A stretch of 37,205 nucleotides of DNA from Deltaproteobacteria bacterium (GTDB lineage: Bacteria; Myxococcota_A; Polyangia; Polyangiales; Ga0077539): contig JACRDB010000096.1 of NCBI GenBank assembly GCA_016218725.1, positions 1 to 37,205 on the forward strand. The letters are read 5' to 3'. Positions 8,547 through 15,767 of this stretch are shown in pieces. The translations under genes and the position numbers were made by a program. Below the pieces are notes generated by a model. The model was not told the origin of the DNA and did not search any database. It saw only the letters and a list, made by a program, of their open reading frames with translations. How positions within the stretch are numbered: the stretch's first letter is position 1; each line of letters begins with the position of its first letter.

Positions 8547-8837
8547 CTATCCCAGAAGCGCGCTCACGGCGCCAGCGGCCTCCAGGTCCCGCGCGGTGAG
8601 CCCGCCCGCGTCGTGGGTGGTGTACGCCACGCGCACCTTGCGGTACCCGATGGTGAGCGCGTCCGGGTGGTGGTCCCGGCGCTCGGCGTCCAGGGCCACC
8701 CGAACCGCGAAGGCCACCCCCTCGGCGTAGCTGCCGAAGGCGAAGGTCCGGGCGATGGCCTCGCCCTCACGCGCCCAGCCCGGCAGGGCCGCGAGCCCCG
8801 CGGCGAGCGCCTCATCGGTCAACAGTGTCCGCGCCAT
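8547..8837 (-). CDS. 4a-hydroxytetrahydrobiopterin dehydratase (pterin dehydratase/DCoH)
   Basis: This 96-residue protein matches the pterin-4a-carbinolamine dehydratase family. It carries the hallmark AERRDHHPDALTIGYRKVRV followed by TTHDAGGLTARD, where the paired histidines and the later TTHD..GLT..D form the active site. The enzyme dehydrates 4a-hydroxy-tetrahydropterin during pterin recycling in the cytosol. The start MARTLLTDE (8837) gives the usual family length; an upstream in-frame ATG at 8852 would add five residues. It follows the lipoprotein gene by 30 bp and precedes the DUF6065-like gene by 12 bp. No aromatic amino acid hydroxylase is nearby, so its pterin partner lies elsewhere, or it serves another pterin or a moonlighting role. 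Confidence 0.93.
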   Translation of the reverse strand: MARTLLTDEALAAGLAALPGWAREGEAIARTFAFGSYAEGVAFAVRVALDAERRDHHPDALTIGYRKVRVAYTTHDAGGLTARDLEAAGAVSALLG

Positions 8838-8867
8838 GGTGCGGCGCAGCATACACGAACCCGCCCG

Positions 8868-9746
8868 CTAACGCACCCGCGCCGCGGCGCAGACCCCGTC
8901 CCCGTCGATGTGCCCGTTGGTCCCGGTGGACTCACGCAGGAAGCCCCCGAGGGTGGTGGCGCGCCCCAGCGGGTTGAACACCCCGTCCGCAGGAGGGATC
9001 TGCGCCAGGCCCACCCGCTCGCACTCCTCCAGGGTGACCTCGCCGTCGCCGTTGCCCGCGTACGGAGCCATGGCCGTGTCCGCGTTGGCGATGGGGTCGA
9101 AGCGCACCGGGGAGCCCTCCTGCCCCAGGGTCTGCCACCACCAGTGGTCGCCATGGATGGACAACGCCAGCACCGTCGCGCCGCCGGAGGCCGCCACGAA
9201 GCCCCGCCCGGGGCGAGTCTCCGGTCCTTCGCAGTCGCTGTAGCGCCACCCCTCGGAGAAGCGCCAGGACAGGCGCACCGAGCGCGCCCCACGGGTGGCC
9301 GTGACCTCGATCCAGGTGGAGCTCCCGAGCATCGCCTGGCGGTCCGCCATGGACGCCCCGGCGGGATACTCCGTGGAGGCGTCCGCCGGGCGGCTCTCAT
9401 AGCTCACCCGGTCGTAGCGCGCCGGGGCTACCCCCTGCACGGTGAACGCGTCCTGGGTGCCCGCCCGCAGGTCCACCACCCGGGACCCCGTCGCCCAAGC
9501 CGTTGGCACCACAACGCGCGCCCCCGCCGCGCTGGAGAGCTCCACCCGGCCCAGCACCACCCAGAAGCGGGTGTACGTGAGCGCCCACCCGTCCTGCACG
9601 CCCTCCCCGCTGGTGCCCACCCGCGCAGGGATCCCCTGCGTGATCGTCTCCTCCGCCTCCAGCACCACCCGCAGCGTGCCCGGCGCCTGCCCGGGACCCA
9701 CGCCACACCCCGCCGCCAGCGCCCCGCAAATCAACCACTTGTTCAT
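8868..9746 (-). CDS. Lipoprotein, paralogue of the receptor-linked lipoprotein at 12521-13435
   Basis: A 292-residue lipoprotein: MNKWLICGALAAGCGVG has a textbook LAAGC lipobox (Cys15). Conserved blocks are GWALTYTRFWVVLG, AMLGSSTWIEVTATRGARSV and a C-terminal EF-hand-like loop (AGNGDGEVTLEEC). The first two blocks are shared with the product of 12521-13435 (GWTLALERFVVAWG; AMLG then VVRGTATRGAVSI), so the two are paralogues flanking the TonB-dependent receptor. The general look recalls receptor-linked periplasmic or surface lipoproteins such as the MbnP group, but I cannot assign it to that family. The gene is divergent from the receptor and has a copy of the operator-like palindrome 22 bp upstream of its start. 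Start 9746 is chosen for the signal peptide; a longer start at 9764 is possible. Confidence 0.8.
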   Translation of the reverse strand: MNKWLICGALAAGCGVGPGQAPGTLRVVLEAEETITQGIPARVGTSGEGVQDGWALTYTRFWVVLGRVELSSAAGARVVVPTAWATGSRVVDLRAGTQDAFTVQGVAPARYDRVSYESRPADASTEYPAGASMADRQAMLGSSTWIEVTATRGARSVRLSWRFSEGWRYSDCEGPETRPGRGFVAASGGATVLALSIHGDHWWWQTLGQEGSPVRFDPIANADTAMAPYAGNGDGEVTLEECERVGLAQIPPADGVFNPLGRATTLGGFLRESTGTNGHIDGDGVCAAARVR

Positions 9747-9767
9747 GGTCCGAGGGTTTCGCATAGA

Positions 9768-9782
9768 TGCATCACAGTTGCA
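9768..9782. promoter_or_regulatory. Imperfect Fur-family-like operator, lipoprotein side
   Basis: TGCATCACAGTTGCA is an imperfect version of the perfect palindrome at 9849-9863. The surrounding 26 bases (9762-9787) match 9843-9868 at 22 positions, so the two form a direct repeat 81 bp apart. It lies 21-36 bp upstream of the lipoprotein start. The 15-bp 7-1-7 symmetry is the classical shape of Fur/Zur-family sites, although the bases are not those of the E. coli Fur box. The regulator is inferred. Confidence 0.55.
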
Positions 9783-9848
9783 ATAGTAATTGGATCTCGA
9801 TTTCTCCCCGGGGACACCCTTCCCACCCGCCCTCGGACCCGCTATAGA

Positions 9849-9863
9849 TGCAACTCAGTTGCA
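9849..9863. promoter_or_regulatory. Perfect 7-1-7 palindromic operator-like site, receptor side
   Basis: TGCAACTCAGTTGCA is a perfect inverted repeat (TGCAACT, C, AGTTGCA). A TATAGAT (9844-9850) that could serve as a -10 element overlaps its left edge, so a bound repressor would block transcription of the receptor. The site ends three bases before the chosen GTG start of the receptor. Fur-family regulators such as Fur, Zur or Mur typically bind 7-1-7 repeats in front of TonB-dependent receptor genes. Which metal is sensed cannot be told from sequence. Confidence 0.6.
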
Positions 9864-9866
9864 ATC

Positions 9867-12524
9867 GTGCTACCACCCAATTTTCAGCGCAAGGTAGGCT
9901 CTACACCTACACCTCTGTTCTTTCTGGGGTTGATCCTGGTGGTGCTGGTCTTTGCGCCAATGGCGCGGGCCCAGGACGCGGGGGTGGTGGACGGCGGGGG
10001 AGCCGCGGGGGACGCCCCGGGGACGCCCCGGGTGGTGTCTCCGCGGCTCTTGGAGCGGGCCAGGCCGGCGTACCCTGCGGACGGCGGAGGGCGCCGGGTG
10101 GACGTGGAGCTCCTGCTCACGCTGAACGAGCTCGGGGCGGTGACGCACACGGAGGTCCTCGGGCACATCCCCGCGGACGCGCCGGAGAGCTTTGACCACG
10201 CGGCGCGCGCGGCCTGCGCGTCGCTGCGCTTCGAGCCCGCCCGGCGGGAGGGGGTGCCCATCCCGGTGAGGCTGCGCTTCCACCTCGCCATCGCGCCGCC
10301 GGTGGTGGCCCACGCCGACGCCGAGGTGCCCGAGCTCCACGACGACGAGCCCGGCGCCGGGGCCGAAGGGCTCACCCACGCCCACGACCAGGCCCACCCA
10401 CCGGTGAACGCTGGCGCGGCGGACGCTGGCGCGGCGGACGCTGGCGCGGCGACGGACGCCACCGCGGCGCCCGAGGCGGGGGTGCCTGCGCCCGAGGGCC
10501 CCGCGGCGGAGGCCGTGGTGCGCGGAGGGACCCGGGACCGCACGGCGTCCCACTACGACCTGGAGCTCGGCGCGCTCCGGAACGTCCCGCGGCTGACCGG
10601 CGCCGAGGTGCTGTCCCTGGCGCCCGGGGTGATGCTCTCCAACGAGGGCACCGAAGGCCACGCCCAGCACGTCTTCCTGCGGGGCTTCACGGGCGAGAAC
10701 GGCCAGGACATCGCGTTCTCCGTGGATGGCATACCCCTCAATGAAGAGTCCAACATCCACGGCCAGGGCTACGTAGACCTGTATTTCCTCGTCCCCGAGC
10801 TGGTCTCGCGGCTGGACGTCACCGAGGGCACCGCGGACCCCAGGCAGGGGAACTTCGCCGTGGCCGGGTCCATCGACTACCACCTGGCGCTGCCCACCCG
10901 AGGGCTCACCGTGCGCTCCACCCTGGGGCGCTTCAACTACCAGCGCCTGGTGGCGCTCTACGGCCCCGGCGGCCACCCGGACGAGACCTTCGCCGCCGTG
11001 GACCTGGTGCACTCCGACGGCTTCGGGCCCTCGCGCGGCTTTGACCGCGCCAGCGCCGTGGCCCAGTGGGTCACCGAGGCCGGGCGGAGCGGCCTCCTGC
11101 GCCTCCTGGCCACGGTGTACGCCACGCGCTTCGTCTCGCCGGGCGTCGTGCGCGAGGACGACCTGGACGCGGGGCGGGTGGACTTCTTCGGCGCCTACCC
11201 CGAGGCCGGGCGCCAGGGGGGGCTCTCGTCCCGCGCCCTGGTCGCCGCCGCCTACGACTGGCGCCGCGCAGGCGAGAGGGCCGAGCTGCGGGTCTTCGGC
11301 CAGGCCCGGGACCTCTCCCTCACGGAGAATTTCACGGGCTACCTCCTGCGCGCCCACGAGGGCGACCTCATCGAACAACGGTACGGCGGCGGCACCGTCG
11401 GGGCCAACGGGTACTACCAGCGCACCGCGGAGCTCTTCCACCGAACGCACGCCGTGGAGCTCGGCTGGTTCACGCGCCACGATCGCTACGCCCTTGCCCA
11501 GCGCAGGCTCCAGGCCCTGACCAGCGAACCCTCGCGCCTGCGGGACAACGGGGACGTGTCCGCGGACGTCCGCGCCACCCACGTGGGGCTGTACCTCGAC
11601 CTCACCGCGAGGCTCCTCCCCAGGCTCACCCTCCGCGGCGGCGCTCGCCTGGACGCCCTGGCCTACGACGTCTCCGCGGACGTGTTCCGCGCCGTGGACC
11701 AGCGCACCGAGCGCGTCAACCGCAACGCCCTGGGCGTGCACGTAGGCCCCAAGGCCACCGCGGAGCTGCACCTCGGCCGCGGGGTGACCCTCCTCGGGAG
11801 CCTGGGGTCGGGCTTCCGCTCGCCAGACGCCCTCACCCTGGCCGACGGCGAGAGCGCCCCCTTCGTGTCCGTGCTGGGCCAGGAGCTCGGCGCCCGCTGG
11901 ACCCTCGGCAACGAGCCCCTCGCCCGCGCCCGCCTGGCGGTGTCTACCGCGGCGTACCACACCCTCGTGGGCAACGACCTGCTCTTTGACCCCACCGTCG
12001 GCAGGAGCGTGCCCATCGGCGCGTCCCGGCGCCTCGGGGCCGTGCTCTGGCTGCGCGCCCGGCCGAGGCCCTGGCTCGACGTCAACGCCTCGCTCACCTA
12101 CACCCGCGCCACGGTGGAGAACGACGCCCTCGGGAGCACCGTGCCCGCGGGCTCGCTCCTGCCGTATGTCCCCGCCGTGGTGGCCCGGCTGGACGTAGGC
12201 CTGGAGCGGGACCTCGGCCGCTGGCGGTCCTGGGCGGTGCGCGCCCGCGGGGGCCTCGGGGCGAGCTTCTATGGTCCCCGGCCCCTGCCCCTCGACGAGC
12301 GCAGCGAGCCCGTGTTCCTGGTGGACCTCTCCGCGGCCCTCCGCGTGGGCGCCCTGGAGCTCGGGGCCAGCGCCAAGAACCTCCTCGACGCGCGCTGGCG
12401 CGACGCCCAGCTGAACACCGCGTCGAATTTCAACCCCGGCACCGCCTCGTCGTTCTTCCCGGTCAGGCACTTCACCGCCGGGAGCCCGCTGACCTTCTTC
12501 CTCACCCTCGGGGTCTACCTGTGA
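9867..12524 (+). CDS. TonB-dependent receptor with N-terminal TonB_C-like domain
   Basis: An 885-residue outer-membrane transporter. After a signal peptide (hydrophobic 17-31, ending ARA-Q) residues 57-143 resemble the C-terminal domain of TonB itself: ARPAYP, then VELLLTLNELGAVTHTEVLG and a final LRFEPARREGVPIPVRLRF. A His/Asp/Ala-rich linker (145-215) includes HADAEVPELHDDE, THAHDQAHP and three AGAAD repeats. The plug (about 217-345) has LRGFTGENGQDIAFSVDGIP and VTEGTADPRQGNFAVAGSIDY, followed by a beta-barrel. The His-rich linker hints at a metal ligand. The GTG at 9867 is the best start with a complete signal peptide, though no Shine-Dalgarno precedes it and the transcript may be leaderless; a later start would lose the signal's n-region. 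The stop overlaps the next gene's start (GTGA), so the two are translationally coupled. Confidence 0.9.
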   Translation: MLPPNFQRKVGSTPTPLFFLGLILVVLVFAPMARAQDAGVVDGGGAAGDAPGTPRVVSPRLLERARPAYPADGGGRRVDVELLLTLNELGAVTHTEVLGHIPADAPESFDHAARAACASLRFEPARREGVPIPVRLRFHLAIAPPVVAHADAEVPELHDDEPGAGAEGLTHAHDQAHPPVNAGAADAGAADAGAATDATAAPEAGVPAPEGPAAEAVVRGGTRDRTASHYDLELGALRNVPRLTGAEVLSLAPGVMLSNEGTEGHAQHVFLRGFTGENGQDIAFSVDGIPLNEESNIHGQGYVDLYFLVPELVSRLDVTEGTADPRQGNFAVAGSIDYHLALPTRGLTVRSTLGRFNYQRLVALYGPGGHPDETFAAVDLVHSDGFGPSRGFDRASAVAQWVTEAGRSGLLRLLATVYATRFVSPGVVREDDLDAGRVDFFGAYPEAGRQGGLSSRALVAAAYDWRRAGERAELRVFGQARDLSLTENFTGYLLRAHEGDLIEQRYGGGTVGANGYYQRTAELFHRTHAVELGWFTRHDRYALAQRRLQALTSEPSRLRDNGDVSADVRATHVGLYLDLTARLLPRLTLRGGARLDALAYDVSADVFRAVDQRTERVNRNALGVHVGPKATAELHLGRGVTLLGSLGSGFRSPDALTLADGESAPFVSVLGQELGARWTLGNEPLARARLAVSTAAYHTLVGNDLLFDPTVGRSVPIGASRRLGAVLWLRARPRPWLDVNASLTYTRATVENDALGSTVPAGSLLPYVPAVVARLDVGLERDLGRWRSWAVRARGGLGASFYGPRPLPLDERSEPVFLVDLSAALRVGALELGASAKNLLDARWRDAQLNTASNFNPGTASSFFPVRHFTAGSPLTFFLTLGVYL
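10408..10451 (+). repeat. Three tandem 15-bp units in the receptor linker
   Basis: The unit ACGCTGGCGCGGCGG occurs three times in direct tandem, the last copy lacking its final G. It encodes an Ala/Gly/Asp repeat in the periplasmic linker between the TonB_C-like domain and the plug. Such in-frame repeats can expand or contract by slippage and so vary linker length. Confidence 0.85.
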
Positions 12525-13435
12525 AGCGCCCTGCGATGTGCCTTGGTGTATCCCTTGGAATGTGCCTTGTCGCCCTCTCCGGCGTGCGCTGCGCGGGCTC
12601 CACGGGTGACCACCGCCTGCGCTTCCAGGGCGCCGTCACGGGCTCCGGCGCGGCCGGTGTCACCGCCCTCGGCTGGACCCTCGCGCTGGAGCGCTTCGTG
12701 GTGGCCTGGGGCCCCACCCGGGTCTACAGCGACGCCCCCATCGCCCGCGCGCGCACCAGGCCTCGCTCGCTCCTGGCGGGGCTCTCCGTGGGCACCGCCT
12801 GGGCCCAGCACTGCCACGGGTGCCCCCGCGCCCCGGTGGCCGAGCTCGGCTTCGAGCGCGGCGGGAGCGTCCTGCGCGCCGTGGACCTCCTGGCGCCCTC
12901 GCCCTCGCCCCTCGGGGCCGCCAACGCGCGCAACGGGCTCTACCGCAGCGTGTCCTTCGCGTTCCCGGGGGGCTCCGCGGTGCCCGACGGGGGCGTCGTC
13001 GGCGCCATGCTCGGCGGTCACTCCATGGTGGTCCGCGGCACCGCCACCCGCGGGGCCGTGTCCATCCCCTTCGAGGGCTCCCTGGATTTCAACACCCAGG
13101 GCGGTGAAGATGGCGCGCCCACACGCCCCTACACGGTGTATGGTGTGGCCTTCGATCGCCCGGAGGGCCTGCACCTGGAGGCCACCCAGGAGGCCACGGA
13201 CCGCGTGGTCGTGCGCGTGGAGCTCGCGCGCTTCTTCGATCAGGCGGATTTCGGTTCTCTCCCGGAGCCCTCGGAGCCGGGGCGCCCGAGGGCCATCACC
13301 GCGGCCTCGCAGGTGGCCACGGCGTGGCGCCTCGGGGTGCGCGACCCTCGCTCCTACCGCGTCGGGTGGACCGGCGCCGGCGGCTCCGGCGAGCCCCGCC
13401 CGGGGCCGCAGCCCGCGCCCGACGCGGGGCCCTGA
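12521..13435 (+). CDS. Receptor-linked secreted protein or lipoprotein, paralogue of 8868-9746
   Basis: This 304-residue exported protein begins MKRPAMCLGVSLGMCLVALS, a signal peptide followed by GVRCAG. The Cys could be lipidated, but the lipobox is poor. Blocks GWTLALERFVVAWG and VVRGTATRGAVSI match the lipoprotein across the operator region. An unusual HCHGCP motif near residue 92 could bind a metal. The GTG start overlaps the receptor stop by four bases. Gene order receptor then lipoprotein, and the operator-like sites upstream, suggest a surface partner that captures or hands over the receptor's ligand. The C-terminus is Pro/Gly-rich. Family name unknown; the paralogy is read directly from the two translations. 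Confidence 0.8.
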   Translation: MKRPAMCLGVSLGMCLVALSGVRCAGSTGDHRLRFQGAVTGSGAAGVTALGWTLALERFVVAWGPTRVYSDAPIARARTRPRSLLAGLSVGTAWAQHCHGCPRAPVAELGFERGGSVLRAVDLLAPSPSPLGAANARNGLYRSVSFAFPGGSAVPDGGVVGAMLGGHSMVVRGTATRGAVSIPFEGSLDFNTQGGEDGAPTRPYTVYGVAFDRPEGLHLEATQEATDRVVVRVELARFFDQADFGSLPEPSEPGRPRAITAASQVATAWRLGVRDPRSYRVGWTGAGGSGEPRPGPQPAPDAGP

Positions 13436-13577
13436 GCGCGCCGGGGCGCGGGGACACTTCGTGGGGGCGGGGCCGTCTGGCGTCGCAGCGTCGATCGGTC
13501 GGGGCGACCCCAGTGTGCCAGGGTGTTCCCCTGAGGGCCTTGACGCGGGGGGGGAATGGGCGTTCGATTCCGGCCCC

Positions 13578-15767
13578 ATGGGAAGCAACAACTCCAGGCA
13601 GGATGCCATCGTCGCAGCGTACTCGTGGAAGGACCCGAACCCCGAAGGGGTCGGTACGCAGCGCGTGGACGAGCTCTACGGCTCCGACGTGTTCAACCTC
13701 GACGAGATGCGGCGCAGGCTCCCGAAGCACGTGTACAAGGCCCTGCTGCGCACCGTCGACCAGGGCGTGCGGCTCGACGCCCAGGCGGCGGACATCGTCG
13801 CCGCGGCCATGAAGGACTGGGCCGTCGAGAAGGGCGCCACGCACTACACCCACTGGTTCCAGCCCCTCACGGGCAGCACCGCGGAGAAGCACGACGCGTT
13901 CATCACCCCGGACAGCCACGGGCACGTGGTCATCTCCCTCTCCGGCAGCGAGCTGGTCCAGAGCGAGCCCGACGCGTCCAGCTTCCCCTCCGGTGGCCTG
14001 CGCGCCACCTTCGAGGCCCGGGGCTACACCGCCTGGGACCCCACCAGCCCGGCCTTCGTCACCCGCGGGCGCAACCACGTCACCCTCGTGATCCCCACGG
14101 CCTTCGTGTCGTGGAAGGGCGAGGCCCTGGACCACAAGACCCCGCTCCTGCGGTCCATTGACGCCCTCGCCGTCCAGGCCGGGCGCGTGCTCAAGCTCTT
14201 CGGCCACGCCGAGGGCACGCGCGTCGTGGCCACCCTCGGCTGCGAGCAGGAGTACTTCCTCGTCGACCAGAACCTCTATTACCAGCGCCCGGACCTGGTC
14301 ACCTGCGGCCGCACCCTCTACGGCGCCAAGCCCCCAAAGGGCCAGCAGCTCGAAGATCACTACTTCGGTTCCATCCCGGGTAGGGTGTTGTCCTACATGG
14401 CCGAGGTGGAGCGGGAGATGTACCGCCTGGGCGTGCCGGTGAAGACCCGCCACAACGAGGTGGCGCCGGGGCAGTTCGAGGTGGCGCCGGTGTACGAGAA
14501 CGCCAACATCGCCGCGGACCACCAGATGCTGATGATGGAGACCCTGCGCAAGGTCGCCAGCCGCTACGACCTGGTGGCGCTCCTGCACGAGAAGCCCTTC
14601 GCGGGGGTCAACGGCAGCGGGAAGCACAACAACTGGTCCCTGGCGACGAACACCGGCGTGAACCTGCTGGACCCGCGGGACGAGACGCACACCAACACGC
14701 AGTTCCTGGTGTTCCTGTGCGCCGTGATGCGCGCGGTGGACCGCTACGGGGACCTCCTGCGGTGCACCGTGGCCAGCGCGGCCAACGACCACCGCCTGGG
14801 CGCCAACGAGGCGCCCCCGGCGATCATTTCCATCTACCTCGGGGACATGCTCACGGACATCGTGGAGCAGATCGAGCAGGGCCGGCCGATGCGCACGCTC
14901 AAGGGCGGGCAGATCGACCTCGGGACGCACTCGCTGCCGCAGATCCCGCGCGCCAGCGGGGACCGCAACCGCACCTCGCCCTTCGCCTTCACGGGGAACA
15001 AGTTCGAGTTCCGCGCGGTGGGCTCCGGGCAGAGCGTGGCCTGGCCCGTGACCGTGCTCAACACCATCGTGGCGGAGAGCCTGGACTACGTGGCCACGCG
15101 CCTGGAGGCGGCGGTGGGCCCGCACCCGGAGCCCGCGCAGCTCACCGAGGCGGCCATCGCGGTGGTGCGGGACCTGGTCCACGAGCACAAGCGGATCATC
15201 TTCAACGGCGACGGGTACACCCAGGAGTGGCACGCCGAGGCCGAGCGCCGGGGCCTGCCCAACCTCCGGGACTGCATCGCCGCCATCCCGGTGATGGTCG
15301 CCGAGAAGAACCTGGAGCTCTTCGAGAAGTACAAGGTGATGACCCGCACGGAGCTCGAGAGCCGCGAGCACATCTACATCGAGCTGTACGCCAAGCAGCT
15401 CCTGATCGAGTCCGAGGCCATGGTGCTGGTGGGCCGGCAGCTCATCCTCCCGGCGGTGCTCCAGCACCAGACGCTCCTGGCCCAGACCGTGAGCGCCACC
15501 ACGGCGGCGGGCGCGGACGCCTCGGTGCCGCGCGCCCAGCTCGACGCCTTCGCGTCGCTGTCGTCCCGGTTCATCACGGCGCTCGACGCCCTGGACGCCG
15601 CGGACAACCACCAGGAGAGCGACCCCTTCGAGCACGCCCGGTACTTCAAGGGCACCGTGCTGCCCCTGATGGGCGAGCTCCGGGCCCTGGCCGACCAGCT
15701 CGAGACCCACGTGGCCTCGAACTACTGGCCGCTGCCCTCGTACCGCGAGCTACTGTTCATCAAGTGA
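13578..15767 (+). CDS. glnN: Glutamine synthetase type III
   Basis: GSIII makes glutamine from glutamate, ammonia and ATP in the cytosol. The 729-residue product has the size and motifs of this class, which is far longer than type I or II: HWFQPLTGSTAEKHDAFI, SFPSGGLRATFEARGYTAWD, RHNEVAPGQFEVAPVYENAN, GSGKHNNWSLATNTGVNLLDP and NRTSPFAFTGNKFEFRAVGS. The last two blocks include the ATP- and glutamate-binding loops. The start at 13578 (MGSNNSRQDAIVAAYSWKD) is the first ATG that leaves a normal N-terminus; no strong Shine-Dalgarno is visible. Its stop overlaps the stop region of the convergent NCS1 permease by 8 bp. A nitrogen-linked pairing with that permease is plausible. Confidence 0.96.
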   Translation: MGSNNSRQDAIVAAYSWKDPNPEGVGTQRVDELYGSDVFNLDEMRRRLPKHVYKALLRTVDQGVRLDAQAADIVAAAMKDWAVEKGATHYTHWFQPLTGSTAEKHDAFITPDSHGHVVISLSGSELVQSEPDASSFPSGGLRATFEARGYTAWDPTSPAFVTRGRNHVTLVIPTAFVSWKGEALDHKTPLLRSIDALAVQAGRVLKLFGHAEGTRVVATLGCEQEYFLVDQNLYYQRPDLVTCGRTLYGAKPPKGQQLEDHYFGSIPGRVLSYMAEVEREMYRLGVPVKTRHNEVAPGQFEVAPVYENANIAADHQMLMMETLRKVASRYDLVALLHEKPFAGVNGSGKHNNWSLATNTGVNLLDPRDETHTNTQFLVFLCAVMRAVDRYGDLLRCTVASAANDHRLGANEAPPAIISIYLGDMLTDIVEQIEQGRPMRTLKGGQIDLGTHSLPQIPRASGDRNRTSPFAFTGNKFEFRAVGSGQSVAWPVTVLNTIVAESLDYVATRLEAAVGPHPEPAQLTEAAIAVVRDLVHEHKRIIFNGDGYTQEWHAEAERRGLPNLRDCIAAIPVMVAEKNLELFEKYKVMTRTELESREHIYIELYAKQLLIESEAMVLVGRQLILPAVLQHQTLLAQTVSATTAAGADASVPRAQLDAFASLSSRFITALDALDAADNHQESDPFEHARYFKGTVLPLMGELRALADQLETHVASNYWPLPSYRELLFIK

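Noticed and set aside
9870..12470. Very long open frame antisense to the receptor
   Set aside because: Composition (Val/Gly/Glu/His/Arg-rich, no domain) is that of a shadow in high-GC DNA; the plus-strand frame has clear receptor motifs.
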